From Gammaproteobacteria bacterium (GTDB lineage: Bacteria; Pseudomonadota; Gammaproteobacteria; QNFN01): a DNA stretch of 11,917 nucleotides. Both the position numbers and the translations under genes were made by a program. Of the stretch, positions 5,921-11,917 are shown one piece after another (position 1 is the first letter of the stretch; each line of letters opens with the position of its first letter). The notes beneath the pieces were generated by a model. It had not been told where the DNA came from, did no database searches, and saw only the letters and a program-made list of their open reading frames with translations. The stretch covers positions 1 through 11,917 of the forward strand of contig QNFN01000025.1 of assembly GCA_003645555.1 (NCBI GenBank), given 5' to 3'.

Positions 5921-6130
5921 ATGAACAGATTGAAATCGACCTGCCTGGCCGTCGGCCTGCTGGCCGCACCCATTCTCACTCACGCCGAAATTGCCGCCAA
6001 TGTCGCGCTGACGTCGGACTACGTCTGGCGCGGCGTCTCACAGACCAATGAAGACCCGGCGATTCTGGGTGGCTTCGACTACGAGCACGACAGCGGCCTC
6101 GAGGCCTACCCGGAGTTCACCTCAAGCTGA
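5921..6130 (+). pseudogene. Truncated TorF-family (Gcw_chp) porin
   Basis: Reads as the N-terminus of the TorF/Gcw_chp putative outer-membrane porin family: a signal peptide (residues 1-22, cleavage after THA), then the family motif NVALTSDYVWRGVSQTNEDPAILGGFDYEHDSGL. The start is well supported by AGGAG nine bases before the ATG. The frame ends after 69 codons, whereas family members are usually over 200 residues, and the following strands of the barrel are absent in every frame. The last residues, EAYPEFTSS, do not look like this family and may come from another gene (see findings). A strong hairpin follows 24 nt after the stop. The product would be a secreted fragment unable to form a barrel. 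An assembly deletion is the main alternative to a real mutation. Confidence 0.75.
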
Positions 6131-6154
6131 TCCCGACTCCCATCCAACCCAACC

Positions 6155-6180
6155 GGAACGGGCGCCTCGGCGCCCGTTCC
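6155..6180 (+). terminator. Strong hairpin after the porin remnant
   Basis: GGAACGGGCGCC and GGCGCCCGTTCC are perfect 12-base reverse complements separated by TC, so a stem of about ten base pairs with a small loop forms. No T-run follows on the plus strand. The position 24 nt after a stop codon argues for a terminator or 3'-end stabiliser, retained from whatever gene originally ended here. Confidence 0.55.
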
Positions 6181-6257
6181 CTATGGCGACCGGTGCTGGC
6201 GCCGTACCGGCCTCTGCGCTATCGTGGTCGGCCTTGCAGCCAGCCGTAGATACCACT

Positions 6258-6668
6258 ATGCCGCGTCCGCTCTTCATTGCACTGATCACCACGCTCGCCC
6301 TCTCCACCCAGGTGACCGCCGCACCAATCTACAAGTGGGTCGACAGCGACAATCGTGTCCACTACGAAGACACCCGTCCTCCGACAGGCACTGTCGAGGT
6401 GATCAAGCCTCGGGTCATCTACCTTGGCGAGCCATCGGACAAAACGGCGCCAGCGGATCTGCAAGCAGGTGACGAGGCCGCAACTCGTATCGCGGAACGG
6501 CAGCGGATGTGCACCCAGAGCAAGGAACGGCTCGCTGAAGCTCAAGCCGCCGACCGGATGTATACCCTGGATGAAAAGGGCCGCCGGACCTACATGGCCA
6601 AGGATGAGATCGCGACGCATATCGCCAAATTGCAGGAAGCCGTCGACTCCTGGTGCAAGGAGGAGTAA
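6258..6668 (+). CDS. Secreted DUF4124 domain protein
   Basis: A 136-residue protein with an N-terminal signal peptide (about 1-22, ending VTAA) followed directly by the DUF4124 motif YKWVDSDNRVHYEDTRPP at 25-42. The rest is polar and probably helical (about 68-133), with C-terminal cysteines near residues 84 and 134 that could form a periplasmic disulfide. DUF4124 proteins are common in gammaproteobacterial periplasms and have no settled function. The ATG at 6258 is chosen because it gives a good signal peptide; the frame stays open upstream to 6048, but those residues are shadow translation of the porin remnant and the hairpin. The Shine-Dalgarno is weak. It stands between the porin remnant and speA on the same strand. 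Confidence 0.8.
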   Translation: MPRPLFIALITTLALSTQVTAAPIYKWVDSDNRVHYEDTRPPTGTVEVIKPRVIYLGEPSDKTAPADLQAGDEAATRIAERQRMCTQSKERLAEAQAADRMYTLDEKGRRTYMAKDEIATHIAKLQEAVDSWCKEE

Positions 6669-6685
6669 TTCCCGTCACCCGGGAA
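6669..6685 (+). terminator. Small hairpin after the DUF4124 gene
   Basis: TTCCCG, TCACC, CGGGAA: a six-base-pair stem beginning at the base after the stop codon. There is no T-run after it. It may slow 3' decay or contribute little; no better terminator is seen before speA, so readthrough into speA is possible. Confidence 0.25.
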
Positions 6686-6845
6686 ACGGCCAGCACACCA
6701 CCATGAAGCGGCCCCGGCACCCCGTCCAGGAGTGAGATACGGGCCCCTTTTCAGGTGGCATGGCGACACATCTGGCGCCATCTTCCCGACCGCCACTCGC
6801 CTCGACCATCCCGCCCCCCCGGTCTCAGCCACGGAGTCGACAGCA

Positions 6846-8726
6846 GTGCAAGACTGGGACATCACGCAGGCACGTGCCGCCTATAGCACCGCACACTGGG
6901 GTCACGGCTACTTCGACATCGGCCCCGAGGGTCACATCCAGGTGACCCCGCGCCCAGGCCGGGATGCCACCAGGATCGATCTGCACCGGATCACCGACCG
7001 CCTCGAAGCTGACGGCCTGTCGCTACCGGTCCTGGTGCGCTTCACCGACATCCTCCAGGATCGGGTCGAACGGCTGCGAGAGGCCTTTGACCGCGCGATG
7101 ACAGCCGCTGAATTCAACGGCGGCTTCACCCCGGCCTACCCGATCAAGGTCAACCAGCAGCGACGGGTAGTCGAAGCGATTCTCAACGCCGGCCAGGTAG
7201 GCCTCGAGGCTGGCAGCAAGCCCGAGTTGATGGTAGTGCTCGGCCTGCTTGACGCCACGGGCGTAGCCATCTGCAACGGCTACAAGGACCGTGAGTACGT
7301 GCGCCTGGCGCTGATCGGCCAGCAGCTTGGACTATGCGTCTACATCGTTCTGGAGAAATTCGGTGAACTGGAACTGGTGATCGATGAGGCGCGCCGTCTC
7401 GGCGTGACGCCACGTCTCGGGGTCCGCGTCCGACTGGCGTCGCTCGGGCGTGGCAAGTGGGAGAACTCGGGTGGTGAAAAATCGAAATTCGGCCTCGACT
7501 CAGCCAGCGTTCTGCGGGTGGTCGAGCACCTGCGTCACAGCGGCATGGGCGATGCCCTGCAACTGCTGCACGTCCATCTCGGCTCTCAGGTCGGCAACAT
7601 CCGTGACATCCACCAGGGCATGCACGAAGTGGCGCGTTTCTACGCCGAGCTGCACAAGCTCGGCGTTCCGGTCCAGGTCGTCGACGTCGGTGGTGGCCTC
7701 GGAATCGATTACGAAGGCACCCGCTCACGCAGTGCCTGCTCGATCAACTACAGCCTGCAGGAGTATGCCAACAGCGTAGTCAATGCCCTCGCCACCGTCT
7801 GCGAAGAACAAGCACTGCCCCACCCACAGTTGATTACCGAGTCCGGGCGTGCTCTGACCGCTCATCACGCGGTGCTGGTCAGCAACATCATCGACGTCAC
7901 CCGAGCGGTCGACGATGCACCACCGCCGCCTCCCGACGACGACGCACCGGCGGTGTTGCACAACCTCTGGGACAGCCTGCAGACGGTCGATTCCAGTGCC
8001 TTGCTCGAGACCTACCATGAGACCGGCCACTGGCTCGCCGAGGTGCAGACGATGTTCACCCACGGGCTGCTCGACCTGGCGCAGCGGGCCCTAGCCGAGC
8101 GTCTGGTCAGCGCAGTGCGTACGCGATTGGTCAGTCGTCTCAACCCGTCGATACCCGCGCATCGCGAGGCGCTCGATGAGCTGGTCGACAAGCTGGCCGA
8201 CAAGTATTTCTGCAACCTGTCGATTTTCCAGTCACTGCCGGATGTCTGGGCGATCGACCAAGTGTTCCCGATCGTACCGCTGCAACGACTTGCCGAACGC
8301 CCAACCCGTCGTGTCGTGCTGCACGACATCACCTGCGACTCGGATGGCCGTATCGACCAGTACGTCAACCAGGACGGTGTAGACAGCACACTGCAATTGC
8401 ACGCTCCACGCGCGGGGGAGCCCTACCGGATAGGTATCTTCCTGGCTGGTGCCTACCAGGAGATTCTCGGCGACCTGCACAACCTGTTCGGCGATACCCA
8501 CTCGGTCAACGTCGAACTCGACGGTGGTGGAGGGTACCGGCTAACGGTGCCGATCGTGGGTGACGGGGTTGACGACGTGCTGCGCTACGTTCACTTCGAT
8601 GCCGAGGAACTGCGGTGCGCTTACCAGACTCGCGTCGAGGCGGCCGAACTCACCGCGAACCAGCGCACCGAGTATCTCGAGGCACTAGTTGCCGGTCTCG
8701 AGGGTTACACCTACCTCGAGGATTGA
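6846..8726 (+). CDS. speA: Biosynthetic arginine decarboxylase (PLP-dependent)
   Basis: Converts L-arginine to agmatine and CO2, the first step of the agmatine route to putrescine and spermidine. With the GTG start at 6846 it has 626 residues, close to the 630-660 of SpeA. That start is chosen because GGAG lies nine bases before it and the protein then opens as known SpeA proteins do (DWDITQARAAYSTAHWGHGYFDI). A GTG at 6732 in the same frame has its purine run too close. Fold-III decarboxylase motifs are all present: PLP lysine K101 in YPIKVNQ, HVHLGSQ at 243-249, GGGLGIDYEGT at 282-292, TESGRALTAHHA at 331-342, and the catalytic cysteine C497 in ITCDSDG. GIFLAGAYQEILGDLHNLFGD lies near 530-550. 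A proline/aspartate-rich loop (about 358-367) is a local insertion. A palindromic hairpin follows about 80 nt after the stop. Confidence 0.96.
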   Translation: MQDWDITQARAAYSTAHWGHGYFDIGPEGHIQVTPRPGRDATRIDLHRITDRLEADGLSLPVLVRFTDILQDRVERLREAFDRAMTAAEFNGGFTPAYPIKVNQQRRVVEAILNAGQVGLEAGSKPELMVVLGLLDATGVAICNGYKDREYVRLALIGQQLGLCVYIVLEKFGELELVIDEARRLGVTPRLGVRVRLASLGRGKWENSGGEKSKFGLDSASVLRVVEHLRHSGMGDALQLLHVHLGSQVGNIRDIHQGMHEVARFYAELHKLGVPVQVVDVGGGLGIDYEGTRSRSACSINYSLQEYANSVVNALATVCEEQALPHPQLITESGRALTAHHAVLVSNIIDVTRAVDDAPPPPPDDDAPAVLHNLWDSLQTVDSSALLETYHETGHWLAEVQTMFTHGLLDLAQRALAERLVSAVRTRLVSRLNPSIPAHREALDELVDKLADKYFCNLSIFQSLPDVWAIDQVFPIVPLQRLAERPTRRVVLHDITCDSDGRIDQYVNQDGVDSTLQLHAPRAGEPYRIGIFLAGAYQEILGDLHNLFGDTHSVNVELDGGGGYRLTVPIVGDGVDDVLRYVHFDAEELRCAYQTRVEAAELTANQRTEYLEALVAGLEGYTYLED

Positions 8727-8806
8727 ACGTCTCTGGCCCGCCTATGACGCCAGCATCACGGATGCCGGCGCAGGAGAGGTGCGACTGGACGCCGCGCTGG
8801 AGGGAT

Positions 8807-8830
8807 AAGGAATAGCCGCGGCTATTCCTT
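8807..8830. terminator. 24-bp perfect palindrome, likely bidirectional terminator
   Basis: AAGGAATAGCCG is followed at once by its exact reverse complement, centred on CCGCGG. It lies between the convergent speA and SPOR genes, 80 nt past the speA stop. The stem ends in CTT rather than a long T-run, so termination strength is uncertain. A symmetric DNA-binding site is the alternative. Confidence 0.5.
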
Positions 8831-8878
8831 GAGTGAAGCGCAAGTACAGGCATGCCTGGACCAGCCGGGGCCGTGATA

Positions 8879-8973
8879 GGCCACGGGCCGGTAACAGACT
8901 GCATGTTTCGGATTCGGTACAAAACCACTCTTTTCCAGTTGCGTTGCAAAGGCTTCGGGCCAGGCCCGTGGCC
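8879..8973. repeat. 11-bp inverted repeat enclosing 73 nt
   Basis: GGCCACGGGCC (8879-8889) and GGCCCGTGGCC (8963-8973) are perfect reverse complements. The enclosed 73 nt are less GC-rich and have no convincing reading frame. The structure begins about 20 nt past the stop of the SPOR gene as read on the minus strand, so it could be a 3'-end structure of that transcript. Nothing else is recognised between 8831 and 8992. Confidence 0.45.
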
Positions 8974-8992
8974 GGCTGGCGCCATAGGCGGG

Positions 8993-9595
8993 CTAGCCCT
9001 TCAGGCGCAGCAGCATGGTCGCCACCGCATTCGCCTGCAGACGCGCACGCGCCGTATTGGCATGCTCGAGATCCGCGTAAGGACCGATGCGAACGCGATG
9101 ATAGGTGTCCTGGTTGATGGTCACCGTCTGCACCGAAGCTTCGTAGCCGAGCAGGGCCAGATGGGCCTTGAGGCCGTCAGCATCAGCTGCGCTACGGAAC
9201 GAACCGGCCTGCAGAATATAGCCGCCCGCCTTAGGCGGCGGTGCCGTGGCCGGCGCCGGCGCGTTGACCGGCGCCTGGTGCACCGGTGTCTTGCTGGCCA
9301 CAGGCTGTTCCGGAATCACCACCTCCATCTCGGGAAGGATGGTGTAGAAATCGAACCGGGGACGCGCCACCGGTTTCGGCGCCGGCGTCGTAGCGGCACT
9401 GCCGCTACTACCATCCCCGAACAGTTCGTCGAGGCTGACGTAACCATGGTCAACCAGGTAGACCCCAAGGGCCACGGTAAGGCCTAGCGTCAGACCGAAC
9501 AGGAACGGTCCCTTGGCGGAACGCGGCGGCGACTTGGGTGCCGACCGTGCGCGACCGCGTCGGTGTGAGCCGGACTTGGCGAAGTCCCTTGACAT
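8993..9595 (-). CDS. SPOR-domain protein (FtsN-like, bitopic inner membrane)
   Basis: A 200-residue type II membrane protein: a basic cytoplasmic N-terminus (1-28, many K/R), one transmembrane helix (about 29-49), a periplasmic linker with the motif FDFYTILPEMEV (81-92) typical of the SPOR proteins encoded near priA/argS, a proline/alanine-rich stretch (95-122), and a C-terminal SPOR domain (124-198; YILQAGSFRS to VRIGPY and RLQ). SPOR domains bind glycan strands lacking stem peptides at the septum, so a role at the division site is likely. FtsN itself is usually longer, so I give no gene symbol. AGGAAG stands about five bases before the ATG. It is 71 nt downstream of priA on the same strand, with a possible promoter of its own in the gap. 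Confidence 0.9.
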   Translation of the reverse strand: MSRDFAKSGSHRRGRARSAPKSPPRSAKGPFLFGLTLGLTVALGVYLVDHGYVSLDELFGDGSSGSAATTPAPKPVARPRFDFYTILPEMEVVIPEQPVASKTPVHQAPVNAPAPATAPPPKAGGYILQAGSFRSAADADGLKAHLALLGYEASVQTVTINQDTYHRVRIGPYADLEHANTARARLQANAVATMLLRLKG

Positions 9596-9649
9596 CGGTC
9601 TTCCTTAATGGGGATCTATGGACGTGCGGGTCCGGGTATTGCGCACACG

Positions 9650-9655
9650 ATTATA
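9650..9655 (-). promoter_or_regulatory. Candidate -10 box of the SPOR gene
   Basis: The minus strand reads TATAAT, a perfect -10, between the priA stop and the SPOR start. It would give a leader of about 47 nt. The -35 at 17 nt (GAACTG, inside the end of priA) is poor, so this may be a weak internal promoter added to readthrough from priA. Confidence 0.4.
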
Positions 9656-9666
9656 CCGCCCGGCCA

Positions 9667-11877
9667 TCAAAACAGTTCGATCGGGTCGATGTCGAGCGAC
9701 CAGCGAACACGGCGCGCTTCGGGCAGCTTTTCCAGGGCAGTGACCCACACTGAAAGCAACCGCTGCAACCGCTCGCGCTTGGTGGCCTGCAGCAGCAGTT
9801 GGGCCCGCTGGCGTCCGCCACGCCGCGCCATCGGTGCCGGCACCGGACCGAGCACCTCGATGCCATCGGTTTGGCCTGCCGGCAGGGCCTTTGCCGCCGC
9901 ATCGAGGAAGGCGAGCGGGACCTCCTCGCGTACCGCCTCGGCACGCAACAGGGCGAGATGACTCCAGGGCGGTAACCCAGCGAGTCGCCGTTCCTCGAGT
10001 GCCTCGCGAACAAAGGCATGGTAACCCTCCCGTACCAGGGCCTGCAGCAGCGGGTGCTCGGGGTGATGTGTCTGCACCAGCACCCGGCCGGGATGTTGGG
10101 CGCGTCCGGCTCGGCCGGTCACCTGGATGATCTGTTGCGCCACCCGCTCCGCGGCCCTGAAATCGGTACCGAAGAGCCCGGCATCGGCGTTGACCACCCC
10201 GACCAGCGTGACCCCGGGGAAGTGATGCCCCTTGGCCAGCATCTGTGTGCCGACCAGCAACCTGGCCCGCCCGTCGTGTACCGCTTCGAGCTTGGCATCG
10301 AGACTGCCACGACGGCGGGTGGTGTCGCGGTCGATACGCACCAGGCCCGCCGCCGCAAAGCGCTCGGCGAGCACGCCTTCCAACCGCTCGGTGCCCTGAC
10401 CGAGAGGGTTCAATGCCTCCCCACCGCAATCTGGACAGCGCCGCTCGGGACGCAGCTCGCTACCGCAGTGATGGCAACAGAGACGCGCCCGTGCCTGGTG
10501 GAGTGTCATGCGCGCATCGCAGCGGCGGCAGCCGGCGATCCAGCCGCAATCATGGCAGATCAGCGTCGTCGCAAAACCGCGCCGATTGAGATAAATCAGT
10601 ACCTGGTGGCCGCCCGCGAGTTCTTGCTCAACGGCCTCGAGCAGGGTGGCCGAGAGCCCTGCCTGTAGTGGCCTGCTGCGCAGGTCAACCAGCTCGACCA
10701 CCGGGATCTCGGCGTCACCGGCACGTCCTGGCAGGCGCAAACAACGGTAACGGTCGCGGTTGGCGTTGTGCAGGCTCTCCAGCGACGGCGTCGCCGAACC
10801 GAGCACGACTGGCACCCCTTCGGCCCGCGCGCGCACCACGGCGACATCGCGGGCATGGTAGCGAAAGCCGTCTTGCTGCTTGAACGATGGGTCGTGCTCT
10901 TCGTCGACGATGATCAGCCCGGGCCGGGCCAGTGGCACGAAGACCGCCGATCGGGTCCCGACGACGACGTCGGCCCGCCCGTCACGAGCGGCCAGCCAGG
11001 CCGTAAGCCGCTCGCCGTCCGCAAGCCCCGAGTGCAGAACGGCGGGTCGTTTACCGAAATGACCCCCGATGCGGGCGAGAAGCTGGGGGGTCAACCCGAT
11101 TTCAGGTACCAGCAGCAACGCCTGGCGGCCGTCGGCGACGGCCTGTTCAATGGCGTGCAGGTAAACCTCCGTCTTGCCACTTCCGGTGACCCCGTCGAGC
11201 AGGAACGGGGTGAAACCGTCGACGGCACCTATCGCCTCTACGGCTACCTGCTGGGCCGGATTAAGGGCGTGTCGGGGTGTGAGCGCGAGGACCTCGCCAT
11301 AGTGCTCCGACGTGGCCGTGAAGGTCTCAACCCAACCGCGCCTGGCCAAGGCGCGCAATGCCCCACGCCAGTCACCGCCCAGTTCGGCCAGGACCGCCGA
11401 GCCGGCCCCCGAGTTGCCGCTGTCGATGAGGAAGGCATGCACTGCTGCCTGACGAGGTGCTCGAGTCAAGCTTCCGGCTGATTGCGCCCGACCGACGGCC
11501 GTCAATCGCCAGCGTGTTTCACCACCTGCCTGCGCCACGGCTCCTTGGCGCAGGGTCGCCGGCAAGGCGGCGGCCACCACTTCACCGAGCGGGTGATGGT
11601 AGTAACCGGCGGCCCAGCGCAATAGGTCGAGGTCTCGCCCGGCCAGCACCGGCTCGGAATCCAGGACCGTACCAACATGGCGGAGACGTCGCCGCTCAAC
11701 CGTAGCGGCAGCACGCACGTCGACCACCATACCGACCACTTGGCGACGTCCGAACGGCACGCGAACCCGGCAGCCTGGCAGGGGCATGGGCCCCTCCCAT
11801 CCCGTCGGGGGCAGGTAGTCGAAACCCTGGCGCAATGGTGCAGGCACGGCCACCACGAGAATGGTGCTATCAGGCAT
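9667..11877 (-). CDS. priA: Primosomal protein N' (replication restart helicase PriA)
   Basis: A 736-residue 3'-5' superfamily 2 DNA helicase that recognises stalled or repaired forks and starts reloading of DnaB. Length and order match the family: N-terminal 3'-DNA-binding domain (1-105) with winged-helix part (about 115-195), then helicase lobe 1 with Walker A GVTGSGKT (229-236), DEEH (325-328) and GSATPS (360-365). Eight zinc ligands in four pairs lie within lobe 2: C441/C444, C450/C453, C468/C471 and C481/C484. These are followed by DRDTTRRRGSL, GTQMLAKGHHFPGVTLVGV and QVTGRAGRA, and the C-terminal domain ends in DIDPIELF. The extra C467 beside C468 is harmless. The ATG at 11877 starts MPDSTILVVAVPAPL, as expected; the Shine-Dalgarno is weak. 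The gene heads a minus-strand pair with the SPOR gene, and only 40 nt of upstream DNA are visible. Confidence 0.97.
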   Translation of the reverse strand: MPDSTILVVAVPAPLRQGFDYLPPTGWEGPMPLPGCRVRVPFGRRQVVGMVVDVRAAATVERRRLRHVGTVLDSEPVLAGRDLDLLRWAAGYYHHPLGEVVAAALPATLRQGAVAQAGGETRWRLTAVGRAQSAGSLTRAPRQAAVHAFLIDSGNSGAGSAVLAELGGDWRGALRALARRGWVETFTATSEHYGEVLALTPRHALNPAQQVAVEAIGAVDGFTPFLLDGVTGSGKTEVYLHAIEQAVADGRQALLLVPEIGLTPQLLARIGGHFGKRPAVLHSGLADGERLTAWLAARDGRADVVVGTRSAVFVPLARPGLIIVDEEHDPSFKQQDGFRYHARDVAVVRARAEGVPVVLGSATPSLESLHNANRDRYRCLRLPGRAGDAEIPVVELVDLRSRPLQAGLSATLLEAVEQELAGGHQVLIYLNRRGFATTLICHDCGWIAGCRRCDARMTLHQARARLCCHHCGSELRPERRCPDCGGEALNPLGQGTERLEGVLAERFAAAGLVRIDRDTTRRRGSLDAKLEAVHDGRARLLVGTQMLAKGHHFPGVTLVGVVNADAGLFGTDFRAAERVAQQIIQVTGRAGRAQHPGRVLVQTHHPEHPLLQALVREGYHAFVREALEERRLAGLPPWSHLALLRAEAVREEVPLAFLDAAAKALPAGQTDGIEVLGPVPAPMARRGGRQRAQLLLQATKRERLQRLLSVWVTALEKLPEARRVRWSLDIDPIELF

Positions 11878-11917
11878 GCGACGACTCTAGCATCGGCCGG
11901 TCCTAACTCGCAGGCCG

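Noticed and set aside
6048..6257. N-terminal extension of the DUF4124 gene
   Set aside because: It runs through the porin remnant and the 6155-6180 hairpin in another frame and would hide the signal peptide that starts at 6258.
9605..10429. 274-codon minus-strand frame overlapping priA
   Set aside because: Low-complexity G/R/A composition in another frame of priA; no domain resemblance.

Overview
The window looks like a piece of a GC-rich gammaproteobacterial chromosome, possibly of the Chromatiales/Ectothiorhodospiraceae type. That placement is inferred from gene content and high GC with gammaproteobacterial-type proteins (UbiK, ComM, a TorF-like porin, SpeA, PriA followed by a SPOR protein); the sequence cannot fix the genus. 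Most genes are core chromosomal genes. There is no transposase, integrase, phage gene or CRISPR array.

Layout. (a) 1-2898: an HD-GYP domain c-di-GMP phosphodiesterase (+) converges, with a 33-nt gap, on a six-helix membrane class IIIb adenylate cyclase (-). (b) 2899-3295: a small antibiotic-biosynthesis-monooxygenase-fold protein (-). (c) 3296-3763: tRNA-Arg(CCG) on the minus strand, followed by an unusual non-coding tract. That tract holds two copies of a foldable repeat exactly 200 nt apart, two fragments of the tRNA's own 3' part, several hairpins and a clear rho-independent terminator. (d) 3813-5658: ubiK then comM (both -). (e) 5659-6180: a sigma-54 promoter with an NtrC-like upstream site, driving a TorF-type porin gene that stops after about 69 codons and whose last residues do not read as porin. 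(f) 6258-6668: a secreted DUF4124 protein. (g) 6846-8726: speA, biosynthetic arginine decarboxylase. (h) 8727-8992: a convergent intergenic region with a 24-bp perfect palindrome. (i) 8993-11877: a SPOR-domain cell-division-type protein downstream of priA (both -), without the argS gene that separates them in Pseudomonas.

How the parts relate. The first two genes make opposite-direction enzymes of two second-messenger systems (c-di-GMP breakdown, cAMP synthesis). ComM, PriA and the SPOR protein serve DNA uptake/recombination, replication restart and division; UbiK serves ubiquinone synthesis; SpeA starts polyamine synthesis.

The two places most worth a second look are the nitrogen-regulated promoter attached to a broken porin gene, which I read as the scar of a deletion through a porin-glnK-amtB type locus, and the tRNA-Arg trailer with its repeated, covarying hairpins and tRNA fragments. 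I did not find a convincing new multi-gene system.
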